Below are positions 24,400-33,516 of a stretch of DNA of 64,000 nucleotides, piece after piece; position 1 is the first letter of the stretch; every line of letters starts with the position of its first letter. This DNA is from Idiomarina ramblicola (GTDB lineage Bacteria > Pseudomonadota > Gammaproteobacteria > Enterobacterales > Alteromonadaceae), in NCBI RefSeq assembly GCF_003987255.1, contig NZ_PIQC01000008.1, forward strand, positions 62,001 to 126,000, in the 5' to 3' direction. Made by a program: the position numbers and the translations under genes. Under the pieces are notes generated by a model that saw only the letters and a program-made list of their open reading frames with translations, had not been told where the DNA came from and did no database searches.

Positions 24400-25139
24400 T
24401 TGGTAAACCACGTGAAATACAGGTTTTAACTTCCGGACAGTCCAATCACACCTTAAGGGTCACAACGGACACCGAAGACTACGTCTTAAAACGCTGGCAA
24501 CATGAACGGCTATTTGCTGTTGATAGAGAACTCGAAGTGACTGTGCAAGAGCAACTGGCAAAGAGTGCTCTTGCTCCAGAAGTTATTGACCACCACCTGG
24601 AGCAAGGGTGGCTTTTGCAGCCTTACTATCAGGCGCCGTCTTTGCAACAAGTCACTTTATCCCCTTTGATGAAAGCCTCTGTATTGGCTGAAATGCTGTC
24701 GAAAATTCATCATACGCGTATTGAAATTCCTGTCTGGTCAATGGCAGCACGAGTCGAGCATTATTTACAACAGTTGCAGTTGCTGGACTCATCGTTAGCT
24801 TCCAATATGCGCGCTGAATTGTTACCTATGCAGCCCCTTTTAGAGGACTGGCTTAGCTATCCGGTGTTATGCCATAACGATTTGTCCATGCATCATATTT
24901 TAATGACGGCTCCGATACGAGTGATCGACTGGGAGTATGCAGGTATCGGCCATCCTTTGTTTGATATTGCCAGTACGATAAAAATTAATAAGCTGAGTCA
25001 TGAAATGATTAAGCGTTTAATTACGGACTACGAAAAACTGACTCACTATCAAGTTGACCCTGCTCGTTTGACGCAGTGGTGCGAGTTTGTGGAATGGCTG
25101 AATAAAGTATGGCAGCATTTGTTTCGACACACCTCTTAA
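24396..25139 (+). CDS. phosphotransferase, probable thiamine kinase
   Basis: A 247-residue protein of the aminoglycoside/choline kinase fold. The N-lobe has the nucleotide-loop region TSGQSNHTLRVTT and a lysine in YVLKRW; the catalytic loop is HNDLSMHH (H160-H167) and the metal-binding aspartate lies in VIDWEYAGIGHPLFDIAS. By context it would phosphorylate imported thiamine, as ThiK does. One oddity: the asparagine expected at the end of the catalytic loop (HxDxxxxN) is H167. The start is GTG, overlapping the permease stop by 4 bases. Choline or another alcohol as substrate cannot be excluded. Confidence 0.8.
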   Translation: MIGKPREIQVLTSGQSNHTLRVTTDTEDYVLKRWQHERLFAVDRELEVTVQEQLAKSALAPEVIDHHLEQGWLLQPYYQAPSLQQVTLSPLMKASVLAEMLSKIHHTRIEIPVWSMAARVEHYLQQLQLLDSSLASNMRAELLPMQPLLEDWLSYPVLCHNDLSMHHILMTAPIRVIDWEYAGIGHPLFDIASTIKINKLSHEMIKRLITDYEKLTHYQVDPARLTQWCEFVEWLNKVWQHLFRHTS

Positions 25140-25154
25140 AGTGAACCTATTACC

Positions 25155-26480
25155 ATGACGGATAAGAAACTGACCGAGCGCGTTTACGGCTATTTAGCGG
25201 AAGACGAAGATGCTCGTGTATGCAAAGACATTCCTGAGTCTGCGTGCAGTGAGCAACCGCGATCTTTTGTTTTGATGTTGTTGTCGTTAACTCTGACAAA
25301 ACTTGGTGACAGCCTGGTCAGTGCGCGCCTGGTCTTGCCCTGGATGCTGAGTACGCTTGGCGCCCCTGCGATATTCATTAGTGCGCTGGTACCGCTACGC
25401 GAATCGTTAGCTCTGTTACCTCAGCTTTTTGTTGCTCAAAAGCTTCGTGAACAGCCTGTACGAAAATGGTTTTGGGTTGCTGGCAGTATCGGGCAGGCAC
25501 TGTCACTGTTTGCCATGTTGTTTGCGGTAGCGACCTTAGATGGCGACATATTGGGTTGGTCCGTCGTTACCCTGCTGGCGCTGTTTAGTTTGTCACGGGG
25601 CATTTGTTCTGTCGCCAACAAAGATGTGACCGGAAAAACGGTGTCTAAAACTCGGCGTGGACGAATGTCCGGTATTGCCGCTTCTGCTGCCGGACTACTG
25701 ACTCTGTTAACCGCACTGGTTATTATTTTTTCCCCTGAAATGGAAGGTCAGCGGTGGCTGTTTGTCGGGTTGTTGGGAGCTGGAGTTGTACTTTGGCTCC
25801 TCGCCGCTGCGTTATATGCAGGAATTCCCGAGGTTGCAGGTGCGACTGAGGGGGGCGGTAATGCGTTAACGGAAGCATTGAAGTCAATGTCACTGTTATG
25901 GCGCAATAAGCAATTTGGGCATTTTGTGATTTCACGGGCGTTATTGGTCGCTGCCGCTTTTGCTATTCCTTATATTGTGGTGTTGATTCAGCGCGAAGGT
26001 GAGTCTGAACTGACCAGCCTGGGTAGTTTAATGCTGGCAAGTGGACTCGCTGGTTTGTTGGCAGGACGTTTCTGGGGGCGTTGGTCAGATTCTGCCAGTC
26101 ATCATGTGATGGCGGCGGCCTCCGTCATGTCAACGCTGGTCATCTCGGCTGCGCTGGCGCTTTATTACTGGATACCCGAGGCACTGGGCGCGCAATGGAT
26201 TGCGGCATTACTGTTATTCATTTCGGCGGTTGCGCATCACGGAGCACGAGTTGGCAGAAAAACGTATCTGGTCGATATGGCAACGCAAGAAAACCGGGCG
26301 CAACTCACCGCGGTGTCTAATACCGTAATGGGGGTTGTACTTTTAGCGGGCTTATTACTGGGCTGGGTTGATTCTTCTCATGGGGTTGCTGCTGTTTTAT
26401 GGGTGCTGGGAGCGATTGGCGTACTTGCTACTTTTACAGCGTTAAGATTGCCAGACGTATCAGGTGACACGTCTGGCTAA
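25155..26480 (+). CDS. MFS transporter at the end of the thiamine operon
   Basis: A 441-residue protein with about twelve hydrophobic segments. After a soluble N-terminus of about 35 residues, the first helix is FVLMLLSLTLTKLGDSLVSA; short basic loops such as KTRRGRMSG lie between helices. It belongs to the major facilitator superfamily but I do not recognise a characterised subfamily. It begins 15 bases after the kinase, so it may belong to the same riboswitch-controlled transcript and handle a thiamine precursor or product. That role is inference from position. An inverted repeat covers its last codons. Confidence 0.8.
   Translation: MTDKKLTERVYGYLAEDEDARVCKDIPESACSEQPRSFVLMLLSLTLTKLGDSLVSARLVLPWMLSTLGAPAIFISALVPLRESLALLPQLFVAQKLREQPVRKWFWVAGSIGQALSLFAMLFAVATLDGDILGWSVVTLLALFSLSRGICSVANKDVTGKTVSKTRRGRMSGIAASAAGLLTLLTALVIIFSPEMEGQRWLFVGLLGAGVVLWLLAAALYAGIPEVAGATEGGGNALTEALKSMSLLWRNKQFGHFVISRALLVAAAFAIPYIVVLIQREGESELTSLGSLMLASGLAGLLAGRFWGRWSDSASHHVMAAASVMSTLVISAALALYYWIPEALGAQWIAALLLFISAVAHHGARVGRKTYLVDMATQENRAQLTAVSNTVMGVVLLAGLLLGWVDSSHGVAAVLWVLGAIGVLATFTALRLPDVSGDTSG
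26450..26477. terminator. hairpin at the convergent end of the MFS gene
   Basis: GCCAGACGT (26450-26458) and ACGTCTGGC (26469-26477) form a perfect nine-base stem with a ten-base loop just before the MFS stop codon. There is no T run on either side, so it is a weak or Rho-dependent terminator candidate between two convergent genes. Confidence 0.4.
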
Positions 26481-26494
26481 TCAGACTTACTACT

Positions 26495-26692
26495 TTATTT
26501 TCCGCGAATAACCGCGTAAAGACCAACAATGACGGCGGCAACACCACCAATTAAATACCAAATGGTGTTGTCAGTTGGTTCGTTTGTTGCCACTTCTGAT
26601 ACGCTAGAGGCTAATGATTGCGAGGCTTCATAAGAAAAATATAATAAAATAACGCCCACAACTAATAGAACAATACCTACGATACGATTCAT
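26495..26692 (-). CDS. small membrane protein, DUF3185 type
   Basis: 65 residues with two hydrophobic helices (IVGIVLLVVGVILLYFSY and YLIGGVAAVIVGLYAVI) joined by a polar loop with the SEVATNEPTD stretch. The pattern of repeated VGVILL and YEASQSL followed by a second helix matches the DUF3185 family as I remember it. Function is unknown. It is a single gene with AAGGAAGAC upstream of the ATG. Confidence 0.75.
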   Translation of the reverse strand: MNRIVGIVLLVVGVILLYFSYEASQSLASSVSEVATNEPTDNTIWYLIGGVAAVIVGLYAVIRGK

Positions 26693-26869
26693 ACAGTCTT
26701 CCTTTTTTGTGTTAACAACTTATCAATATAAAGCAGTGAGCAGGATCTTCAAGTTTCCTTACTAATTTTTGATTTATGTCATCTGATATATTCCCAAACG
26801 AAAAAATGTCGGTAATTGTTAAAAGGCGGGTCGCGTTTAAAACGAAAATAACAAAAGTAAGGCAAAACT

Positions 26870-29326
26870 ATGAGCAGAGCATCTTTCAAGTTGGGGTATC
26901 TAGCGCTGTCATTATCTGCAGCGTTTGCGGTACCGAACACCGTCTTAGCTCAACAAGCGGACGTTAATGCAGAATCTGATGAATCGATGGAGCGCATCGT
27001 AACACTGGGCTCACGGGTCAACGGTCGCACGGCGACCGAATCGGCGTCGCCTATTGATATTATCTCTGCAGAACAACTGGTTAACACAGGGGCAACAGAA
27101 TTAGGTAAAGCTCTGCAAATGAGTGCGCCTTCTTTTAACTTTTCCAGTACGACCATTTCGGATGGCTCTGACATTATTCGTCCAGCGACGCTACGCGGGC
27201 TTAACCCCGATCAGGTATTGGTTTTGGTTAACGGCAAGCGTCGTCATCAGCAGGCCCTGGTGAATGTTCAGGAGACTATTGGTAAAGGTTCTGCGGGTTA
27301 CGATATTAATGCTATTCCTATCACTGCCGTTGAGCGTGTTGAAATTTTGCGTGATGGTGCGGCTGCTCAATATGGTTCTGACGCTATAGCCGGCGTTATC
27401 AATATCACGCTGAAAAGCTCTGATGGCGGCAGCATTTCTGCTGAGGTAGGACAAACTTACGAGGGTGACGGTGAAGTTAATACCGTTGGCTTCAACTATG
27501 GTGTTGAGTCAGATAATGGCTTTTTCAACGGTACGCTGGAATACCGCGACCGGGGAATGACGAATCGGGCATCGCCGGCTGAAGCGTCATTAATAGGCGA
27601 CTGGTCATCACCTGACGGTGAACCTGTGGTTCGTCTGCACATTGGTGATGCTGATTCAGAAAATATTTACGCCTGGTTTAACTCGGGCTATAACTTAGGC
27701 TCGACCACAGAGCTCTACGCATTCGGCGGCATTTCAAGCCGTGATGGTGGATCGTCAGGTTTTTTCCGCGGACGCGGCCACCCAAGAACCATTGAAACAA
27801 TTTATCCAGATGGCTTTTTACCTAAGTTAGAAACAGAGGCAGATGATCAGTCTCTCGCTGTTGGTATTCGCGGGGATCTGCCTAACGCCTGGTTGTGGGA
27901 TGCCAGTGTTGTTTACGGAAAAAATGAGTTTGGCTTTAATTCCTCAAATTCAGCTAACGTAAGCTGGTATTACGAACCACATCCTGATGGCGGTATTTAC
28001 GGTGAAACGCCAACGGAAGCCTTTGATGGTGAGCTGGTTTTCGAGCAAACGACATTTAACTTAGACTTTAACGGTACGATCGATATTGGCAATGAGCTGC
28101 TTTACTTAGCTGTAGGCGCGGAAATGCGTCAGGACGGATACGAAATTAATCCGGGTGATCCGGTTTCCTGGGCATACGGTCGAACAAACGATCCAAGCGT
28201 TGAAATAACAACACCTTCCGGCGCCGGGGCAGAAGCCGGTATACAAGGCTTTCCGGGATTCAGTCCGAGCCAGGCGGTAGATGCAACTCGTGATAGTTAT
28301 GGTGTTTACGCCGATGCGGAATACTATGTTACGCCGGACTTTTTATTAGCCGGCGCGGTACGTTACGAAGACTATGATATTGCCGGTGATAATATCTCGG
28401 GTAAGTTGTCAGCACGTTATGACATCGACAGTGATTTTTCTGTTCGCGGCACAGTGGCTACGGGATTCCGGGCGCCTGGTGTGCAGCAAATTTATTACAG
28501 TCAGGTTTTAACCAATATTGTCGACGGAACGTTGGTAGAAACCGGAACGATTGCTAACGAAGATGAGGTAGCGCGTCAATTTGGTATCAATGAATTGGAA
28601 GAGGAAACCTCTGAAAGCTTGAGTTTAGGCCTGATTAAACGCTTCGACAGTGGCTTTGATCTGACCATGGACTTTTATCAGATCAATATTGATGACCGCA
28701 TCGTTTTGTCAGAATCTCTGACCGCGAGTGTGGGCGCAGAGTTTGGCGAAATTCTGGAAGATAATAACCTGGGTGCGGCTCAGTTCTTCACAAACTCTGT
28801 TGATACGAAAACAACCGGTCTGGATATTATCGCGTCTTACCCGACAGAACTGCTGGATGGTAGCCTGAACTTAACTGCCGCCATGAGTTTTATGAATACG
28901 GATGTTGAACAGGTTAATTCGGTGTCTTCATTAATTCCGGGTGATCAAATCTTTAACGATACTCAGGTTCTTCGCCTGGAAGAAGGGCAACCGAGTGAAA
29001 AAGCGACTTTGAGTGGTGACTGGACTCGCGATGCCTGGAACGTCAACTTAGCCTTTAATTACTTTGGTGCTGTTGAAGGACAAGCGTTTACAGGCGTTCG
29101 TCATGAATGGAGCGGAAAGTGGTTAACGGATCTCTCAGTTGGCTATGACTTTACTGACAACCTAAATGTTCGTATTGGTGCGAATAACCTGTTTGATACT
29201 TACCCAGACGAATGGGGCAGTGCAGGCTCGCCTTTTTCTGACGCCGGCTTTAAATACGGTTGGGAAACCTTCCCGTTTGGTGTTAACGGGGGGTATTACT
29301 ACGCCCGTCTGAACTATACATTTTAA
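26870..29326 (+). CDS. TonB-dependent outer-membrane receptor, substrate unknown
   Basis: 818 residues with a signal peptide (GYLALSLSAAFAVPNTVLA), a plug from about residue 45 (SPIDIISAEQLVNTGATELG, then RGLNPDQVLVLVNGKRRH and the VERVEILRDGAAAQYGSDAI block) and a beta-barrel ending in YYYARLNYTF. The GKRRHQQALVN stretch is typical of a large group of marine receptors whose ligands are mostly not known. No Fur-box-like sequence is apparent upstream, so iron-siderophore uptake is not specially favoured. The gene stands alone and ends at a strong bidirectional terminator shared with dps. Confidence 0.88.
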   Translation: MSRASFKLGYLALSLSAAFAVPNTVLAQQADVNAESDESMERIVTLGSRVNGRTATESASPIDIISAEQLVNTGATELGKALQMSAPSFNFSSTTISDGSDIIRPATLRGLNPDQVLVLVNGKRRHQQALVNVQETIGKGSAGYDINAIPITAVERVEILRDGAAAQYGSDAIAGVINITLKSSDGGSISAEVGQTYEGDGEVNTVGFNYGVESDNGFFNGTLEYRDRGMTNRASPAEASLIGDWSSPDGEPVVRLHIGDADSENIYAWFNSGYNLGSTTELYAFGGISSRDGGSSGFFRGRGHPRTIETIYPDGFLPKLETEADDQSLAVGIRGDLPNAWLWDASVVYGKNEFGFNSSNSANVSWYYEPHPDGGIYGETPTEAFDGELVFEQTTFNLDFNGTIDIGNELLYLAVGAEMRQDGYEINPGDPVSWAYGRTNDPSVEITTPSGAGAEAGIQGFPGFSPSQAVDATRDSYGVYADAEYYVTPDFLLAGAVRYEDYDIAGDNISGKLSARYDIDSDFSVRGTVATGFRAPGVQQIYYSQVLTNIVDGTLVETGTIANEDEVARQFGINELEEETSESLSLGLIKRFDSGFDLTMDFYQINIDDRIVLSESLTASVGAEFGEILEDNNLGAAQFFTNSVDTKTTGLDIIASYPTELLDGSLNLTAAMSFMNTDVEQVNSVSSLIPGDQIFNDTQVLRLEEGQPSEKATLSGDWTRDAWNVNLAFNYFGAVEGQAFTGVRHEWSGKWLTDLSVGYDFTDNLNVRIGANNLFDTYPDEWGSAGSPFSDAGFKYGWETFPFGVNGGYYYARLNYTF

Positions 29327-29340
29327 TAAAAAATGGTATA

Positions 29341-29366
29341 AAAAACGCCCCATTGGGGCGTTTTTT
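29341..29366. terminator. bidirectional Rho-independent terminator
   Basis: AAAAACGCCCC and GGGGCGTTTTTT form a stem with an ATT loop at 29341-29366, 14 bases after the TonB-receptor stop and 16 bases before the dps stop codon. Both strands end in T runs, so it can serve the two convergent genes. Confidence 0.9.
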
Positions 29367-29381
29367 ATTCGCTAAACAAAA

Positions 29382-29858
29382 TTAATTGCCCATGTACGAA
29401 GTCAGCATCCAGGCCGTTTTCTCTTGTTCTTTAATGTAATCACTCATTAGAGCGTTAGTTCCTTCATCACCCGCTTCATCAGCAAGTTCAAGAATTTCGC
29501 GCTGCAAGCGAATCGTTGTCTGATAGCTGTCCAAAATGTTGGCAACGCAGGCACGACCTTCGTGTACATCTTTTACTTCTTCAATTTCGCTGTTTTTAAT
29601 GTATGTCGAGTACGCGTGCTGAGGGCGTTGACCTACGGTCAGAATGCGCTCTGCAATTTCATCAATTTTAAGCAGCAGGTCATCGTAAGTTTCTTCAAAC
29701 TTAGCGTGCAACTCAAAAAAACGTTCGCCTTTAATGTTCCAGTGGAAGCCACGAACATTCATATAAAAAACCTGATAGTTTGAAAGTAGCTCGTTGAGCT
29801 TATCACCAAGTTTTTCTGCCTTTTTTTGGTCTAAACCAATAACGCTTAACTGTTTCAT
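29382..29858 (-). CDS. dps: Dps-family ferritin-like DNA-protection protein
   Basis: A 158-residue mini-ferritin with the intersubunit ferroxidase residues in RGFHWNIKGERFFELHAKFEETYDDLL, here His, Asp and Glu spaced as in Dps. It forms a dodecamer that binds iron and hydrogen peroxide and protects DNA. I choose the ATG at 29858 because AAGGAGG lies about 6 bases upstream; an in-frame upstream codon would add six residues and hide this site. Convergent with the TonB receptor. A 7-base inverted repeat upstream may be regulatory. Confidence 0.92.
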   Translation of the reverse strand: MKQLSVIGLDQKKAEKLGDKLNELLSNYQVFYMNVRGFHWNIKGERFFELHAKFEETYDDLLLKIDEIAERILTVGQRPQHAYSTYIKNSEIEEVKDVHEGRACVANILDSYQTTIRLQREILELADEAGDEGTNALMSDYIKEQEKTAWMLTSYMGN

Positions 29859-29883
29859 AAAACCCTCCTTTGTCATCGTTATG

Positions 29884-29914
29884 CTTTAACCATAGTTGAA
29901 GCAAACAGTTAAAG
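29884..29914. promoter_or_regulatory. inverted repeat upstream of dps
   Basis: CTTTAAC (29884-29890) and GTTAAAG (29908-29914) are perfect inverted arms 17 bases apart, 26-56 bases upstream of the dps start codon, where a promoter or regulator site is expected. No match to a named regulator is claimed. Confidence 0.3.
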
Positions 29915-30004
29915 AAAGCGATGAAAATCGATAAGGCTGACAGTTAAATTCGATAGCTGTCAGCTAATGCTTACATAAGGAGTACGAGAGTGCAGTGAGT
30001 TAGA

Positions 30005-30928
30005 TCAACTGAGGCTTTCGACTTTACCGTCGCGAATATGTTTTTCACCGCGGGCTCTGGCCAATTGAATTTGGCGCTCGCGTTCAGCGAAGCGTTCTTT
30101 CTGTTCCGCTGAGGTTTTGTCGTAGCAATGTGGGCAGCTTACGCCCTTTTGGTAGTGTTCTGACTGCATTTCTTCTTCGGTAATAGGCATGCGGCAGGCG
30201 TAGCACTGGTCGTACTCGCCTTGTTCCAGACCGTGTTTTACCGTAACGCGTTGGTCAAAAACAAAACATTCACCGTTCCAGCGGCTGTTGTCTTCCGGCA
30301 TCATTTCCAGGTACTTCAGAATGCCGCCTTTCAGGTGGTAAACTTCATCAAACCCCTGCTCTTTTAAGTAGGCAGTTGATTTTTCGCAGCGGATACCACC
30401 GGTGCAAAACATAGCGACTTTCTTATGCTTTTGCGGGTCAAGGTGCTGTTTAACGTACTGCGGAAATTCGCGGAAAGTATCCGTTTTGGGATTCACGGCA
30501 CCTTCAAAGGTTCCGACAGCGTATTCGTATTCGTTACGGGTATCGATAACCAGGACTTCCGGGTCGGCAATCAGGTCGTTCCACTTTTCAGGATCAACGT
30601 AAGTCCCTGCTGAGCTTTTAGGGTCAACCCAGTCAACGCCTAACGTGACAATCTCATTTTTCAGCTTAACCTTAGTGCGGTAAAAGGCTTGCTCGTCGCT
30701 GGGGGATTCTTTATGTTCAATATCGGCAAAACGGTCATCTGAACGTAAGTAATCCAAAACATTGTCTATGGCTTCGCGGGTACCGCAAACGGTACCGTTA
30801 ATTCCTTCACGAGCTAATAGCAATGTGCCTTTCACATCGTTTGCAATAAGCGTTTGATAAAGCGGTTCGCGGAGCTCTTTATAGTCATTGAGCTCAACAA
30901 ACTTATACAATGCCGCACAAATATACAT
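30005..30928 (-). CDS. trhO: tRNA uridine-34 hydroxylase, rhodanese domain
   Basis: 307 residues of the YceA/TrhO family, which forms 5-hydroxyuridine at position 34 of tRNA with molecular oxygen. An N-terminal ferredoxin-like region ([19 protein letters not shown]) is followed by a rhodanese domain (about 115-215) whose catalytic loop is [10 protein letters not shown], with C175 as the expected active cysteine. The C-terminal part carries CYACRMPI and CPHCYDK, two Cys-x-x-Cys pairs that could bind zinc. It is a single gene flanked by dps and the divergent TauE-type gene. Confidence 0.93.
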   Translation of the reverse strand: MYICAALYKFVELNDYKELREPLYQTLIANDVKGTLLLAREGINGTVCGTREAIDNVLDYLRSDDRFADIEHKESPSDEQAFYRTKVKLKNEIVTLGVDWVDPKSSAGTYVDPEKWNDLIADPEVLVIDTRNEYEYAVGTFEGAVNPKTDTFREFPQYVKQHLDPQKHKKVAMFCTGGIRCEKSTAYLKEQGFDEVYHLKGGILKYLEMMPEDNSRWNGECFVFDQRVTVKHGLEQGEYDQCYACRMPITEEEMQSEHYQKGVSCPHCYDKTSAEQKERFAERERQIQLARARGEKHIRDGKVESLS

Positions 30929-31061
30929 ATCATGTTACCTTTTTCAGCAGTCCGGAACGTAAATCCGGAGCTCTTATTTAAATCGCGTTTGAAAACCGCG
31001 CGGATTATACCGTTTTGATCCTGATCAGCGCAAATCAGGGTTGCAGGGAGCAGTAAAAAGT

Positions 31062-31820
31062 ATGATCAACGACGCTTTGTTTTTCGGGTTGGTGTTATTG
31101 TCTGCCGCAACTTCATTGCTAACGGCCGTTGCAGGCGCAGGGGGTGGTGCCGTATTGATTGGCATGATGGCATTGGTGTTGCCCGGGAGTGCGGTCATTC
31201 CGGTACACGGGCTGGTACAAATGGGCTCTAATATTGGCCGTACTGGGTTGTCATGGAAACATATTCATTGGCCAACGGTTGCCTGGTTTGTGCCTTTTGG
31301 CTTGCTGGGGACCTTTATTGGCAGTTTGTTGCTGGTTCAGCTTCCTACTCATTTTCTGCAAATTACCATTGCGCTATTTTTAATTTGGTTAACCTGGGGA
31401 CCTAAGTTGCCGCAAAGCTTTCGTGGCCGAGCTGGTTTGGTTGGTGGTGGTCTGGTCACCGGCTTTATATCGCTATTTGTTGGGGCCTCAGGACCATTGG
31501 TCGCCGCTTTCGTTAAAGCGCGTTTTAGTGAAAGACTGCAAACTGTCGCGACGTTTTCTGCGGTGATGACCATGCAGCACGCACCTAAAGCACTGGTGTT
31601 CGGCATGGCCGGGTTTGTATTTCAGGATTGGTTACCACTAGTATTGGCAATGATTGCCGCCGGTTTTGTCGGTACCTGGGTTGGTCTGCATTGGCTGAAG
31701 AAAATCACCAACCAACGCTTTGACCAGTTGTTTCGGTTAATTATTACTTTACTGGCTCTTCGTCTGCTTTGGGTCGCGCTTGAGCCGTTTATCCCAGCGT
31801 TGACGGGCGTAACGACGTAA
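31062..31820 (+). CDS. TauE/SafE-family anion exporter
   Basis: About 252 residues, with eight hydrophobic segments and glycine-rich turns (VAGAGGGAVLIGMMALVL; IGRTGLSWKHI; FVGASGPLVAAFVKARF). The family moves sulfite, sulfoacetate or similar organosulfur anions out of the cell; the exact substrate here is not known. I choose the ATG at 31062; an in-frame TTG at 31041 would add seven residues. Its 3' end overlaps that of the convergent CNNM-type gene by 72 bases, an unusually long overlap. Confidence 0.82.
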   Translation: MINDALFFGLVLLSAATSLLTAVAGAGGGAVLIGMMALVLPGSAVIPVHGLVQMGSNIGRTGLSWKHIHWPTVAWFVPFGLLGTFIGSLLLVQLPTHFLQITIALFLIWLTWGPKLPQSFRGRAGLVGGGLVTGFISLFVGASGPLVAAFVKARFSERLQTVATFSAVMTMQHAPKALVFGMAGFVFQDWLPLVLAMIAAGFVGTWVGLHWLKKITNQRFDQLFRLIITLLALRLLWVALEPFIPALTGVTT

Positions 31821-32783
31821 ACTCGCAATGTTATCGGTTTCATCCATGATAGGCGTACCCAGGATGGTTTCGATGATATCTTCCAGGGTAATGAGCCCGA
31901 GCCAACTTCCGTGTTCGTCGTAAACCAGAGCCATATGCTGACGCTCTTTTATCAGGTGGCTCATCAGGGCTTCAACACTGACTGTTTCGGTCACAATTTC
32001 AACGGGCCGTACAATGTCTTTCAGTAAATCTGCTTCGCTGGCATCGAGAACGTCACTGCGAAAAACGATACCTTGAGGCTCTTCATCGTTATCAATAACC
32101 GGGTAACGTGAAAACGGCATCTTTCGAATTTTTTCGCTCACCTCAGTCATGCTCAAATCGGGTCGAACAGACTCGCACACCGTACGGGGTGTCATCACTT
32201 CACGAACCCGAATTTCATGCAAATCGAGAATGTTCAGAATAACGCGACGTTCGTCATCATCTAATGCGTTTTCTTCATGGCCTATGGTCGCCATAGCTTT
32301 AATTTCCGAGCGTACATCAATGTCCGCTTCCTCGCTGCCAATGCGTTTTGTGATTTGATCAGAAAGCCAGATAAACGGCTTAAGTGAGAAAATCAAAAAA
32401 TTCAGTACGGGAGGAAGTATCGGAGCTATGCTGCGCCAAAATTTAGCACCGATAGTTTTCGGGATAATTTCTGAGAGGATCAGAATCAGCAGCGTCATTA
32501 CGGCTGAGGCGGCACCCAGATATCCATCGCCGAATACCACTCCCACCTGTGCACCAACGCCGGCAGCGCCTGCTGTGTGGGCGATAGTATTCAGCGTTAA
32601 TATAGCCGCCAGCGGTTTATCAATAGAGTCTTTTAATTTGCGCAATTGCTGATGGACTTTTGGTCTGGTCTCTTTTAGCTGTGCGATGTAACTGGGCGTT
32701 ACGGACAAAATAGCAGCTTCTAAAACCGAGCAAATGAACGAAACGCCAATAGCGATAATGGCAAAAACAACAAGTAGAAACAT
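31749..32783 (-). CDS. CNNM/CorC-type membrane protein with CBS domains
   Basis: 344 residues: an N-terminal CNNM (DUF21) domain with four hydrophobic segments (about 1-145), then two CBS domains (about 200-320) with VMTPRTVCESVRPDLSMTEV and MALVYDEHGSWLGLITLEDI. Family members are linked to magnesium or divalent-metal export. There is no CorC/HlyC C-terminal domain. It starts 15 bases after the VTT-family gene, which suggests one transcript. The last 24 codons overlap the TauE-type gene on the other strand. Confidence 0.86.
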   Translation of the reverse strand: MFLLVVFAIIAIGVSFICSVLEAAILSVTPSYIAQLKETRPKVHQQLRKLKDSIDKPLAAILTLNTIAHTAGAAGVGAQVGVVFGDGYLGAASAVMTLLILILSEIIPKTIGAKFWRSIAPILPPVLNFLIFSLKPFIWLSDQITKRIGSEEADIDVRSEIKAMATIGHEENALDDDERRVILNILDLHEIRVREVMTPRTVCESVRPDLSMTEVSEKIRKMPFSRYPVIDNDEEPQGIVFRSDVLDASEADLLKDIVRPVEIVTETVSVEALMSHLIKERQHMALVYDEHGSWLGLITLEDIIETILGTPIMDETDNIASLRRYARQRWDKRLKRDPKQTKSQ

Positions 32784-32798
32784 TGGTACCTTAAATGC

Positions 32799-33383
32799 TT
32801 ACAGAAATTGCGTTAGTAATAACATAGTTCCAGCCATAATCAGAATAGACCAACCGACAGGACCTGCGTATTTACCCCATAGACGTTCAGTATAAGGCCC
32901 TAACCACAAAACGATAAGTGCTAATACATAATAACGTAAAGCACGCGCGATTCCGGCTGCCAGCAAAAACAGTGACAGTGGGTAATCTCCCGCCCCGGCA
33001 GCCAACATGGCGACCTGAAACGGCACTGGTGTAACTCCAACTAAGAAAATTGCAGCGAAACCATCTTCTTTCAGCGTTTCCTGAAACTCCTGATAGTAGT
33101 CCTGAATGGATAAATAATTGATAAACCATTCACCAGCGGTATCAAATAGTGCAAAACCAATGTAGTAGCCTCCAATAGCACCCGCTAAAAAGCCTGCCAG
33201 AGCAACGGTTGAAACCAGCCAGATACGTTTGCGCTCTAAAACCATGTAAGGGACTAAGACCAATTCTAGGGCAATGGGCAGTAAAGTGGCTTCTAAGGCC
33301 GAGAGGAAAAATAGAAGTACCAGTGCATGGGGCGATCTGGCCAGTTTCTGATACCATTGTTGCGTCTTTGTATTTTCTGTCAT
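32799..33383 (-). CDS. VTT/DedA-like membrane protein, YqaA type
   Basis: 194 residues with five or so hydrophobic segments. The central helices resemble the VTT domain: GFLAGAIGGYYIGFALFDTA, then the re-entrant region EDGFAAIFLVGVTPVPFQVA with the TPVPFQ turn characteristic of YqaA/DedA proteins. DedA-family proteins move lipid carriers or influence membrane potential; the YqaA branch is not characterised. It precedes the CNNM-type gene on the same strand. Confidence 0.83.
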   Translation of the reverse strand: MTENTKTQQWYQKLARSPHALVLLFFLSALEATLLPIALELVLVPYMVLERKRIWLVSTVALAGFLAGAIGGYYIGFALFDTAGEWFINYLSIQDYYQEFQETLKEDGFAAIFLVGVTPVPFQVAMLAAGAGDYPLSLFLLAAGIARALRYYVLALIVLWLGPYTERLWGKYAGPVGWSILIMAGTMLLLTQFL

Positions 33384-33516
33384 TGGCGCGTCAACATATT
33401 ATTTTCGATAGCATTTATCGGTCCAGTTTAGCGTTATTTTTTTGCAAATAGGGATCGAAGCCGTTAAAACTTACGTAAACTTTGCACTTAGCTGTGTTGT
33501 TAGAAGGTAACTCAAA

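Noticed and set aside
26693-26869. Fur box upstream of the second TonB receptor
   Set aside because: The AT-rich gap was read for GATAATGATTATC-like patterns and none was convincing.
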